This document shows positions 27,901-35,200 of a DNA stretch of 64,000 bases, piece after piece. The notes under the pieces were generated by a model, which worked only from the letters and a program-made list of their open reading frames with translations, did not search any database and was not told where the DNA came from. Numbering within the stretch: the first letter of the stretch is position 1; each line of letters starts with the position of its first letter. The stretch lies in assembly GCF_032362555.1 (NCBI RefSeq), contig NC_083516.1:4799001-4863000 (forward strand), read 5' to 3'. The stretch comes from Amyelois transitella (lineage: Eukaryota; Arthropoda; Insecta; Lepidoptera; Pyralidae). Made by a program: the position numbers and the translations under genes.

Positions 27901-30617
27901 TGCCAGGAACCACATGGCACTTCTTTGAACAAGGAAATAACTTTAGATCATACTATCGAAATGTATGCATATATACCTTGACTACATATCTTCAGTTTAA
28001 AAGCAGATGAATTTGTCAATTTGTAGGATTAAATTTCAAATCTTTACTGATTTTTTTTTAATATTGCTTAATGTGCCTATTAAAATTTATGTATAATACC
28101 AAATAACTCTTCTTATAAGTCATTAAAAATTTATTTGACCAAGTTAAATGTATTTTAACATAAGCAGGAAACATGGAGTAAGAAATATAAATGGATAATA
28201 TGTGGATTTAGATTTATCAGGGATGTCCTGTAAGATTTATCTGGGATATCCTGGCGAAAACTAATGCTACTTGCATGAAGAGACCTATGAATGTGAATGT
28301 AACAATAGAAGTATGCAAGGATTGTGGCATGTGGATAGATGTAGTCACTGCTCACCCCACTTGGAATAGCAATACAAAAAGGTGAGAATCAAGCCTGAAA
28401 ATGGCATCTGTACTGTGAATGTTAAACATAATTGACGGCCTCTGTGGCGCAGCGGTAGTGCGCTTGTCTGTGTCACCGGAGGTCCCGGGTTCGAATCCCG
28501 GCCAGGGCATGATGAGAAACGAACTTTCTCTGATTGGCCTGGGTCTTGGATGTTTATCTATATACGTATTTATTATAAAATATAGTATCGTTGAGTTAGT
28601 ATCTCGTAACACAAGTTTCGAACTTACTTCGAGGCTAACTCAATCTGTGTAATTTGTCCCGTATATATTTATTTATATTCATTATAATTGATATCAGTTG
28701 TACTTATCACAAGAAGGAACAAGAAAAATTATTCATGATTGTTCACAAGGCAATTTATGCCTTATCTTCCATCTCTCTCTTAACTCTCAAAGTTAACAAA
28801 AGTCAGAAAGTGAAGTCATTTTATTGGAATTTCATACATACATACATATGGTCATGTCTATATCCCTTGCGGGGTAGACAAGAGCCAACAATCTTGAAAA
28901 GACTGAATGGCCACCTTCAGCTATTTGGATTAGTGATTCAAATAGTGACAGGTTGCTAGCCCATTGCCTCAAAAAGAATCCCAAGTTTGTAAGCCTATCC
29001 CTATGTCGAATTTTACGAAATCCATGGGAAAGAGATGTAGTGGTCCTATTCTTTTTTGTATTGGTGCCGAACTACACGGCCCATTGGAATTTCACAATAT
29101 TTTTTTTATTTTAGCTTTACTAAAGCAAAAAAAGATATTGTTAAATATAACAATAATTTATTTCAGTGTCTACACAGAGAATTCAGACTGACATCAGAGC
29201 ATAGCCCAAACTGGTACCGGAGATTGGCCTGTAAGTCTAGGGTTCATTAATAGAGGATTTCCCAGAACTCCTGTGGGAATTAAATTAAATAGGTCTTTCC
29301 ACTTTGTGGTTATAAAAATGAAATGATGCAAGAGTATTGGTGGAAAATATTGAACTGAATATTGACAAATTGTATATGGTAGACATAGATAGTGATAACC
29401 TAAGTTCGTTTGAGAAGTAGGTGAGGTCAGCAATAACAATCTGGCTTCTTATTTTTATAACTTAATTATCATATAATGGTATTAGAAACCTAATTAACTT
29501 TATACAAGCTTTAGCTTAGCTTGAAAATATACAAAATTAGTCCTTACTCCAGCAGTACTATAATAAAATAATAGTTTCACTTTCCTGATAGGTTAGCACA
29601 ATCTTTAAGCAACTTCTAGTCTTGTAGTAGTTTAAAGTACTGGACACACATAAGTAAACTCCAATGGTACAGTTATGAATACCTATAGAAAATGTAAAAA
29701 ATAAAATTATTAGCATTTAATTTTCAAATTTGTAGTTAGGTTTAAATAAAAGAAAATAAATGCTATTTAACAAATTTCCTATTATTATTTTTTTATATTC
29801 CTTCTCAAGCTGCTTTTATATTGCTTCTTATTTGCTTTGACTTGTTCCACATATACTGCCAGCATGCTTATAATTTTATTGATAAAAGCAAATTATTATT
29901 CATAAAATAAAATTTGTTTTAATAAATAAGCTATTCTAATTTAGGCTCTTTTATGTACAATAGGTATTATTATGTCCAGATTTAAATTACACATAAATGT
30001 TATTGCTTAAAGATTTGAGAGTATAAGTAATTAATTACTGCCTTTAAGGTATATAGGTAATCGGGTTTTCATTTTCCTAGATAAACATACAAAGGCAATA
30101 CACCTTTAGCAACTCATGAGTATGTATATGTGTAGTTAGGTAGGTACCTACCACACAACATGCAGTTGTGTAATGATTTCTCATCTTTCATACATCTGTT
30201 CATCAATTGGGGATAGTTTACATTTTTATTTCAATAGATCAAGAAACAATTATCTTGTTTTTTTAATGTCATTTTTTATCATAGATACCTACCTACATTT
30301 CTACTTTGGGTAGATATGGTGATATTGGTGCACATGGTGGGTATGGTTATCAGCAATGGTAGGATCACATGATTTTTATGATCACATGACTTCACTGCAA
30401 TTTGTGCACTAAAATAATACCTTCTAAATAGTCTTACTTATTATCGTTCGAAAACTCCAACGTTACATAACTGAGGGCAAGACCATTTTTCAAACTTACC
30501 TTTTGCAACATTTTCGTTTACACTTTTGTCGCTCCCATTACTGCTTATTGGACATTTTTTCACTTTTTGCGGAGCATTTTTTGGAGAGCTATCATTCACT
30601 TCACTACCAAGAGCCAT
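934..30617 (-). CDS. clu: Clustered mitochondria protein (clueless/CLUH), 24 coding exons
   Basis: Cytosolic RNA-binding protein that controls mitochondrial distribution and mRNAs for mitochondrial proteins (family knowledge). Exons, all joined in phase: 30617-30500, 20146-19931, 19849-19203, 19079-18918, 14327-14174, 13810-13677, 12006-11870, 10399-10170, 9796-9660, 9445-9251, 8811-8599, 7666-7492, 7330-7225, 7144-6762, 6481-6279, 5922-5716, 5334-5101, 4933-4851, 4766-4637, 4529-4257, 4040-3915, 3214-2999, 2677-2463, 1060-934; 4,821 nt, 1,606 residues. An acidic Ser/Lys-rich N-terminus (to about residue 327) precedes CLU-N, then the CLU domain (about 600-875, e.g. [40 protein letters not shown]), a Lys/Glu-rich insert in exon 14, the eIF3-p135-like part and TPRs (about 1288-1495, e.g. 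[11 protein letters not shown]). It is longer than human CLUH (about 1,300). Weak donors: exon 4 (GTTAAT) and exon 16 (GTCTGT). The start is the first in-frame ATG; a further 5' non-coding exon cannot be excluded. Confidence 0.96.
1085..1869 (-). mobile_element. 3' end of a non-LTR retrotransposon (C-terminal ORF remnant plus tail)
   Basis: A 124-residue open frame at 1495-1869 resembles the very C-terminus of insect non-LTR retrotransposon ORF2 proteins (basic stretch with [15 protein letters not shown] and [14 protein letters not shown], then [10 protein letters not shown]). About 400 bp of 3' UTR follows, ending in short AATTTTG-type repeats near 1090-1125, as expected for a LINE 3' tail. 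The element is 5'-truncated and lies in clu intron 23 in the same orientation. A related 3' UTR piece occurs at 21841-21985 on the other strand. Jockey, CR1 or L2 type cannot be decided by eye. Confidence 0.6.
2121..2312 (+). repeat. RTE-partner short element, degraded copy
   Basis: This matches the middle and 3' end of the short element seen complete at 8297-8582 (AACTTGGGATTCTT, CCAAATAGCTGAACGTG, GCAAGGGATATAGACGTGAT). The 5' end and the TATG tail are lost. Confidence 0.75.
3430..3678 (-). repeat. tRNA-derived SINE, full-length copy
   Basis: On the minus strand the head has an A box (TGGCGCAGCGGTAGT) and a B box (GGTTCGAATCC) inside a foldable T arm (CCCGGGTTCGAATCCCGG). A non-tRNA body and an AT-rich 3' end follow. 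It is nearly identical to the copy at 28436-28683. It lies in clu intron 21 in the sense direction. The tRNA-like part is a SINE promoter, not a functional tRNA gene. Confidence 0.85.
5101..5334 (-). other. clu: GC-rich clu exon 17 coding an Arg/Pro linker
   Basis: This exon is far richer in G and C than its surroundings and has long open frames in several registers, but only the clu frame joins its neighbours in phase. It encodes HFLNCLLG of the conserved region, then a variable Arg-, Ala- and Pro-rich linker ([16 protein letters not shown]), and returns to conserved sequence at [14 protein letters not shown]. Exon 23 (2463-2677) is similarly GC-rich. The antisense open frames here are by-products of base composition. 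Confidence 0.8.
6762..7144 (-). other. clu: clu exon 14: low-complexity Lys/Glu insert in the protein
   Basis: After the conserved start ([20 protein letters not shown]) about 100 residues are almost only Lys, Glu, Asp, Ser and Asn, then [13 protein letters not shown] resumes the conserved helix region. The family has a variable linker at this point, and here it is long and highly charged. The frame has no stops and both splice junctions are in phase, so it is coding and not an intron remnant. Confidence 0.85.
7925..8121 (+). mobile_element. Short non-autonomous Helitron
   Basis: It begins A|TC followed by ACTATTATAAAGGCG, contains the common ACTACTGAACCGATT segment, and ends with a GC-rich near-palindrome (GCGGACGAAGTCGCGG) just before CTAG|T. 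These are Helitron termini with insertion between A and T. There is no coding capacity. It sits in clu intron 11. Confidence 0.8.
8297..8582 (+). mobile_element. RTE-partner short element (SINE-like), full-length copy
   Basis: This 286-bp element has a 5' part GCCGTGTGGTTGCCGGCACC through GATGTCGTAAAAGGCGACTA, a middle part, and a 3' end CTACCCCGCAAGGGATATAG then TATG repeats. An exact 11-bp target-site duplication (TATGTTAGCTA) lies at 8286-8296 and 8583-8593. Both ends resemble the LINE at 15251-18679. The right duplication touches the 5' splice site of clu exon 11. Confidence 0.9.
8918..9003 (-). repeat. RTE-partner short element, fragment
   Basis: AGAGGAATCCCAAGTTTATA, then ACGACATCCATGGGAAA, match the 5' half of the short element in reverse orientation. 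A piece resembling the LINE 3' end (GAAGAATGCAGGGTTCGTGG) directly precedes it. Old and degraded, in clu intron 10. Confidence 0.6.
9994..10156 (+). repeat. RTE-partner short element, old degraded copy
   Basis: Recognisable only by order of motifs: AACTTGAGATTTTTATTTTA, AATGGACTATGTCCTGTCAC, GGGACTGTTGGCTTCATCTA and AAAGACGTTATGTGTATAT. Its 3' end stops about 8 nt short of the clu exon 8 donor signal (exon ends at 10170). Confidence 0.55.
10400..11869. other. clu intron 7
   Basis: About 1.5 kb of AT-rich intron sequence between coding exons 7 and 8. I see no gene, RNA or clear repeat in it. Confidence 0.5.
12007..13676. other. clu intron 6
   Basis: About 1.7 kb between coding exons 6 and 7. 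Only short open frames are present, none resembling a known protein, and I see no clear mobile element. Confidence 0.5.
14349..15000 (+). mobile_element. Non-autonomous Helitron, full-length copy
   Basis: The 652-bp element starts A|TCTATACTAATATTATAAAG and ends with a GC-rich near-palindrome (CGCGGACGAAGTCGCG) followed by CACAGCTAG|T. It has no open frame of note. It matches the copy at 59494-60330 with only about six visible substitutions apart from one insertion there, so both moved recently. It lies in clu intron 4 next to the LINE. Confidence 0.85.
15001..15108 (-). repeat. RTE-partner short element, 3' fragment
   Basis: Reverse orientation: a CATA-type tail, then CACGTCTATGTCCCTTGCGG and AAGGCCACGTTCAGCTGTTT. 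It abuts the CTAG end of the Helitron at 15000. Confidence 0.7.
15251..18679 (-). mobile_element. Full-length RTE-like non-LTR retrotransposon
   Basis: One single-ORF LINE in clu intron 4, same strand as clu. A 9-bp direct repeat (ACTTAGAAC on the plus strand) lies at 15242-15250 and 18680-18688, which I take as the target-site duplication. About 290 bp of 5' leader begins GCCGTGTGGTTCCCGGCACC, the ORF follows, and the stop codon runs almost directly into TATG repeats, so there is practically no 3' UTR. Single ORF, minimal 3' UTR and microsatellite tail are RTE-clade traits; clade placement needs a tree. Confidence 0.9.
15277..18387 (-). CDS. Endonuclease-reverse transcriptase of the RTE-like LINE
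   Basis: A 1,036-residue uninterrupted frame. An apurinic-type endonuclease comes first (NETK at 67-70, GDFNG near 180, SDH near 273), then a linker and a reverse transcriptase ([65 protein letters not shown], active site YADD near residue 761), and a C-terminal region with [10 protein letters not shown] and [12 protein letters not shown]. All expected catalytic motifs are present and there is no stop or frameshift, so the copy may be active. Lepidopteran gene sets often misname such proteins 'craniofacial development protein 2-like'. The exact start is uncertain; ATGs at residues 29 and 39 are alternatives. Confidence 0.95.
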   Translation of the reverse strand: MDANFLKEHLDGGDGVRTPSRLVPGGSGMRSAESRFATMNVRGGMKDKIEEVCQMMDERRLDVLCVNETKRKGCDATQHGPYTAYWSGISSTSRGCQGVGLILSARMAECVNEYECVSPRLLWIRLKVGITRIFVLGVYAPWDVGSRGTTSAKSENEEFWNSVREVLKVTKPNEKIIMLGDFNGWVGVKRDGYEKVLGAFGDEKVNDNGRSVLEICLEWDLFVSNSMFQHKEIHTYTRVEGILKSMIDFVIVDERLKNKVLDTRAYRGAGIDSDHLLVISRIRGIFNRWRHRVREQTSALERVKVENLQDMDVGKKYINRLKDEFEDLEEMSDIEDGWKEFKERIVKVAVEVCGVSRRRKGKNHKNAWMSKDVQELVRLKKKAWLDLLAAKANLRMQEVIDEDVNEARKEYKKMKDLVKKAVIRKKEEYKEDFDKRLSEDFQSNLKVFWKSVRSARGNTITRELTRIRCQDGSVVKGEECVLKIWKDYFESLFEKKEGNKKDFCYSEEKENEMEGEIEMFEIVEALKSMKAGKAAGCDRVSVEMLKAGKGVVASQLYCLFNLCWRSGRVPKDWCKAVIVPLYKGKGSQLDCKNYRGISLLSVVGKLYAKVLINRVRNETDDKIWDAQAGFRKGMGCTDQVFSLRCIAEKFLAKSQKVYCTFVDLEKAYDRVERNELWSALSMHGVSSLLIRALKSLYEDSSACVRINGAHTEWFKIEKGVRQGCVASPWLFNLFMDSCLTDLKESKSGLRMNELLVKCLLYADDQVILASSAEELQEMVNCMHEALKEKGMKVNVSKTKTLVFEMEKEMTACNILIGGEKVEQVKEFVYLGSKFTSDGKYDSDIERRVNAGNMVNGALHAFMSSQKLSKKARLAVHRGVLVPTLMYGSESWVWQKKHESRINAVEMRALRSMMGVKLSDRIRNSVIRECCDVKEDVVTGIEKGMLRWFGHVERMNESRLTKQIYKESVEGKVGVGRPRRTYLDQIKDVLVKGQVKSTRNRRACMKRVMNVDEAKEVCRDRGKWKEVVSAYPSGKEA
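20319..20382. repeat. Perfect inverted repeat, 24-bp arms
   Basis: The left arm 20319-20342 (AATAATAATTTGTGAAAG...) pairs without mismatch with 20359-20382 across a 16-nt loop. It could be the ends of a small foldback element or form an RNA hairpin. A two-unit tandem repeat follows at once (20383-20436). Confidence 0.9.
20383..20436. repeat. Two-copy tandem repeat (about 27 bp each)
   Basis: The unit GCCGGCATTACGTCT then CATTTTAC occurs twice in direct tandem (the first unit starts GTCCGGC), immediately after the inverted repeat. Confidence 0.8.
21790..21840. repeat. Perfect palindrome: 23-bp arms, 5-nt loop
   Basis: 21790-21812 (ATCGGACGTCAATTTACAAA...) is the exact reverse complement of 21818-21840, with loop AGATC. 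It ends exactly where the LINE 3' UTR fragment begins. Such a tight perfect foldback is either young or kept perfect by its origin. Confidence 0.95.
21841..21985 (+). repeat. LINE 3' UTR fragment
   Basis: GAAAATGCTGCAGTG and TTCTTCTACAC, then GGAAGCGGTAGTAGT and TGACGTCAATAAG, match the 3' UTR of the LINE remnant at 1085-1494 read on its own strand. It ends in TATTCT-type repeats. 5'-truncated. Confidence 0.7.
27395..27502 (+). mobile_element. RTE-partner short element, 5'-truncated insertion with TSD
   Basis: Only the 3' third (GCCAAATAGCTGAGCATGG to the TATG tail) is present, flanked by a 13-bp direct repeat TTTTTATTACCTA at 27382-27394 and 27503-27515. This is the signature of target-primed reverse transcription that stopped early. 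Confidence 0.9.
27813..27918 (-). mobile_element. RTE-partner short element, internally deleted, with TSD
   Basis: Both ends of the element are kept (CATA tail with TATCCCTTGCGGGGTAGACA; GGTGCCAGGAACCACATGGC) but the middle is missing, leaving 106 bp. A 10-bp direct repeat ACTTCTTTGA flanks it at 27803-27812 and 27919-27928. Confidence 0.9.
28300..28376 (+). repeat. RTE-like LINE, 3'-end fragment
   Basis: AGTATGCAAGGATTGTGGCA and GATGTAGTCACTGCTCACCC resemble the last codons of the LINE ORF. Degraded, without an intact tail. Confidence 0.5.
28436..28683 (+). mobile_element. tRNA-derived SINE, full-length with TSD
   Basis: The head GGCCTCTGTGGCGCAGCGGT with B box GGTTCGAATCC folds like a tRNA; a 170-bp body and an AT-rich 3' end follow. 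An 8-bp direct repeat ATAATTGA flanks it (28428-28435, 28684-28691). It is the sister of the copy at 3430-3678. Confidence 0.9.
28835..29082 (-). mobile_element. RTE-partner short element, near full-length with TSD
   Basis: It runs from the CATA tail to the 5' end (GGTGCCGAACTACACGGC in plus orientation). An exact 12-bp duplication ATTGGAATTTCA lies at 28823-28834 and 29083-29094. Confidence 0.93.
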
Positions 30618-31895
30618 CACAACACGAGGGATCAATCCGCTAACGACTGACCGCGACGAGCACGGCTCCACACTTAGCTCACTCAACTCAGCTGAAAGAG
30701 CACATGCAGTAGAAATAAGGTTCAATTTCGAATATTGAGGACGAAGTCCACACAAGAAAAGAGACAATTTAAATTTATGTTTAAAACGGGAAGAAAAAGA
30801 TCTTTGCTCGACAAATTTAAGGTATATATGGTTTATTCAAAATTTTCGTATATTTATTTGGAAATTATTTAGGTACAATTTTTGGCCGATAGCAAATTAG
30901 CTAATTTATTTCCGTGTTGTAGCGACATCTGTTGGCACAAAATGTTACTAATTTAATCAATGACAACCTTGACATACGAATTTACGTTTGGAAATGGAAA
31001 GAAAAAAAGAAAACATTTTGAAATCAGCATAAAAGGTAATGCTAAACCATCTAAATGGTTTGGTCATGTCGGGAGGATAAATGAAAGCAGGTTGACTAAG
31101 CAAATAAACAATGGGAGTGTGAATGCCTACAAACGTACCTTGATCAAATCGGACACTGTCTAACAAAAGGTCAGGTCAAGAGTCCCCGAAATTGACGAGC
31201 TTGCGTAGAGTTATGAATGTGGATAAAGCAAAAGAAGTATGCAGGGATCGTGGCTAGTGGAAAGATGTGGTCTCTGCCTACCCCTCTGGGAAAGAGGCGT
31301 GATTTATGTATGTATAATATGCATAAAAACAATTTGAACTCAGCGGAACTCCAGCTTGGCCAATCTTTGCAACTAAAACAATTTGAGGGTACATTATTAA
31401 CCTGACAGTGACTATTTAAGTTGACACTTGCTTGACACAAACTTTGATTTGGTTGCGTGTTTTTAATTAGTTAGGGTTAGGTAGTTGTTTTCCTTTGCTA
31501 AAAAAGCGAACTGAGCAGATTTTGCGAGCTTGAGTTTGTGTTTACCTGCTTTTCCGTGGTTCTGGATATTACATCGAAATTATATCTACTTCTAGCATAA
31601 CTTATATTACTGGTCTAATACAGACTAAGCAATAAATACATTTTCAATTTAGACATTCTTATAATATTTTCGAACTGGCGTCCGAAAATTATACCAAGGT
31701 AAAGTTACCCTTACGTTTACTACTCACATGGTTGTAGTTTTGCAATTACATAAAAAAATTTGGGTTTAAAGGTTGTTTGTAAAGACTTTATTGTACATAA
31801 CAAATAACAAATTTTTAGTGGTACATTAAGAGAGATTATAAAATAAAAAATGCACAATGACGGACTTATCCCAATGAGGGATTTTATAGTATGAT
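30618..31895. promoter_or_regulatory. Divergent clu / INO80E upstream region
   Basis: This contains the 5' ends of two genes transcribed away from each other, so promoter activity is expected here. I see no certain TATA box or other motif. It also holds a truncated LINE copy at 31035-31315. The first ATG of clu is at 30615-30617, and the frame upstream of it has no in-frame ATG. Confidence 0.5.
31035..31315 (+). mobile_element. RTE-like LINE, 5'-truncated degenerate copy
   Basis: It matches the last 90 or so codons of the intact LINE ([17 protein letters not shown] region, then GGTCAGGTCAAGAGT and AAGAAGTATGCAGGGATCGT) and ends GAAAGAGGCGTGATTTATGT with a short TATG tail. Frameshifts make it inactive. 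Confidence 0.9.
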
Positions 31896-32186
31896 ACATA
31901 CATACATACATATGATCACGTCTATATCCCTTGCGGGGTAGACAGAGCCAACAGTCTTGAAAAGACTGAATGGCCACGTTCAGCTATTTGGCTTAATGAT
32001 AGAACCGAGATTCAAATAGTGACAGGTTGCTAGCCCATCGCCTAAAAGAGGAATCCTAAGTTTATAAGCCTATCCCTTAGTCGCCTTTTACGACATCCAT
32101 GGGAAAGAGATGGAGTGGTCCTATTCTTTTTTGTAATAGTGCCGGGAACCACACGGCACTATTACAATTATATTATAATTATATTA
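31896..32186 (-). mobile_element. RTE-partner short element, full-length, 13-bp TSD
   Basis: A 291-bp copy bounded by an exact 13-bp duplication TTTATAGTATGAT at 31883-31895 and 32187-32199. The duplications show that the full element has an AT-rich leader of about 30 bp before GCCGTGTGG. It lies only 32 bp upstream of the INO80E start codon. Confidence 0.95.
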
Positions 32187-32218
32187 TTTATAGTATGATT
32201 TTACTAAATTTTTAGAAA

Positions 32219-35200
32219 ATGTTGGATGGGTGGTATTGTCGCTCAATAGCGAATATGCAAGCGAATGAGGCAGCCAGTGTGAGCAGTAGCACCCCAGCTG
32301 AAACTAGTAACACCAGAGACCCACAGAATTATTCCAGCGATAGCAGCAGTGAACCTGAGCCTGAGCCCAATTATCGTGCTCAGTACCTTTCTTTGAAGAA
32401 GAAACTGAAATATCTTATTTATGTAAGTAACTAGTCAACTACCTAGTATATACCAAATAATAAACTTAATATTTGAGCTCAGACTATAAACTATAATTTT
32501 AACTTTTTACATAAATACATTATAATCATGTCTATATCTCTTGTGGAGTAGGCAGTCGAACAGTCTTTTTGACTAAAAGACCACATTCAGGTGTATGGCT
32601 TAATGATGAAATTGAGACATTGTTATCCCATCACCTACAAGAATAGAACAAAGAAGAAGAATCCCCAGTTTATTATCCTTTCCTGTAGTCACCTTTAACC
32701 TTTATTAGTGTTTTGTTATAATGTGTTATTTATAATAAATGTGTAACTATAAATTAATGTAAATTCTTAATAACAACAATGTTTTAATAAGTTAGAAGCT
32801 ACAAACACAACTTGGTTTGCTTATACATAATTTAACATAAATGTTATTCAGGGATGTGATATTTTACCTAAATATTCAGTGTTTAACAAAACTAGCATTA
32901 ACCATGAAATTTATTTTTGGATATTTATGTTTCAGGAGAATGAATGTTTCCAAGATGCTTTAAGATGCAGTCAGAAGAGACTGCTGAAGGTGTCGCGGGA
33001 CCGCACATTTCTTCTTGACAGATTACTACAATATGAAAAACAGGAGAGCACCACCTCAGAAAGTGAAGATACAGAATCTTCAGATGACACTGAGTACAGT
33101 CGAGTTGATGCTGTGAAAAGGTAATTTGGGATATATGTAGAGGTAAGAACATAAGTTTGTGGGTTGGTGTGATAAAATTAGTCTATGTAGTGAAGAAAAA
33201 ATTGTGCTTTTCTACAAACCCAAAATTGAAAAAGGGAATATTTATTTTTGGTATTGCTAGGGTGTAGCAATTTAATCAGCAACCAGGAAATATCTGTGAG
33301 CCATCAAGTTAAACATGATTATTGGCTCTTTCTATACCCTCTGAAATGTGAGAATGATGAGATAAAGATGTGATATGTTGTGTTGGGGATTGCCATTGAA
33401 AGGCGACGTTCTTCTTCCTCCTGGTTTTTTAATTGAAAGGCAATATTATCTAAGTATACACTATCAGATAAAACGTTATACCCGCAGCATGGCAGCCGTG
33501 AGTCATAGTCTACTTGCTACACACACACTACAGAGAAATCACAACCAGGTCTAGGGAGCATTGCAAGCAAAAACTTGTAATTTGTAATTAACCATTTGCT
33601 TTTGAAAATAATTTTATTCTATATCAATCTTTAAAACACAACCAGGTTCAGGAAGCATTGCAAGAAAAAACTCGTAATTTGTAATTAACCATTTGCTTTT
33701 AAAAATAATTTATTTTTCTATATCAATCTTTTTTTTCAGAAAGAAACTTGACGCTTTTTCACATCAGAATATTTCTGCGCCATTTGCTAACAAAGGGCCT
33801 GTTGTTAAGAGAAAGAGAGCTGTTGCACCAAAAAAACCTGCAAATATGGCACACATGGTATGTTCTTTCTGTAGGCCGAGGCTCAAAAATTATTAGATTA
33901 AAACATTTTGTTTTTCGCATAACATTAAATTTTATCTAAAGATGAGATGTTCCCGACTGAATATTTATCATTTTAATGGCAAAAGCCTTAAATGCAGTCA
34001 CAGAATAATCTATACAAAATGTATATGTAAATTTTCCTTTCTATTTTCCAGCACCCAACTAGTGGTTCCGTGTTAAACAAGGCATCTCCAGCATTGGGCT
34101 TCGGCTTAACTAGTGACGGCCACATGACTCCAGAAGAGGTTGAGCGGCACTTGCAATCACGACAGTCCTACTTGGAGCTGTTGCCAGAAAGGGCTCCTCC
34201 CACTGTCCCCACCGAAATGTTCAGCAATGACCCATCCCTAGACAGGTATTTCGGCTATTACACTCTACTTATTTCAGCATTCTCAAGGCGTTTGTTCAGT
34301 TTGCGTCCTCCTTTGACAGGGGCCAGCCAGGCTTTGTCCATACTACTAGAAAAGTCAGTACCTTTTCAGATCAACTACCACCTATTTTATCGTCATCTTC
34401 CTGACTTATTTTCGGTTATATTTTTCTTAAAGAAGTTCTATTAAAATTATTCTTCTTTCCTTTTAACCTCTTCTATGACCAAGTTATTAAAGAGAATATG
34501 GACCGAGCAAATCCCTTAAGCGAACATTAAGAGCGTCGGTGGTCGAATCAGTAAGGTGTCCGGTTAAAATGCGTCATTCACATAAAATGATATACCCGAT
34601 GCTCTTAGGGAAACCTCGTGAGGAAACCTGCATATACAGGCAATGTATAGCCATGATCGATCCAATACAAGTTAGGTTCCGTTGTAAAGTTTGCGAAGGG
34701 TAGATGGGAGTCGCTTCGTGTAAAACCCTAACTCATCCAATCAAGTCAAGTATGCAACCGAGACTAAAGCCTGGAGGAAGAAGAAAATTCTCAAGTCTTA
34801 ATTTGCAAAGGAAACTTTATTGAGAAATCGCCACCCTGGTGAACATCAGTTGCTACCTTGCGTGTTACATCCTTTTTATCGAATACTTAATGGCACTCCA
34901 TAAAATAGAAGAGTTTAATGTCAGAATTATGAAAATTATAAAATACTAAGTACTTGATGAATAAGATATTATTCTGAGAATCAATGAACACTTAAGTATA
35001 GAAAATATACTTGTTTAATGACCTATCTATCGATCGAAAGATGAAGAAGCATTGCATTTTTTCATAAAACAGGACATTACAAAGAAAATTTGAGATAAAA
35101 AACACCTCAGTAGGTACTTTTAGTATTCTAATTCTATGATGATATTAACATCGAGAAAAGTTTTTGATCCCAATAACACTATGAATGTAAGCATGTGTAT

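Larger units (their letters stand above)
20147..30499. other. clu intron 1 (10.4 kb) with hairpins and repeats
   Basis: The large first intron holds two strong hairpins (20319-20382, 21790-21840), a LINE 3' UTR fragment (21841-21985), three short RTE-partner copies and a tRNA-derived SINE between 27395 and 29082. From 22000 to 27380 I see AT-rich unique sequence with only short unassigned open frames, such as 25248-25553 (plus) and 26684-26986 (minus). Large first introns often hold enhancers, but nothing here shows one directly. Confidence 0.5.

Noticed and set aside
28436-28510. tRNA-like sequence with good A and B boxes (also 3605-3678 minus)
   Set aside because: It is the head of a SINE with body, tail and 8-bp duplication, not a free tRNA gene.
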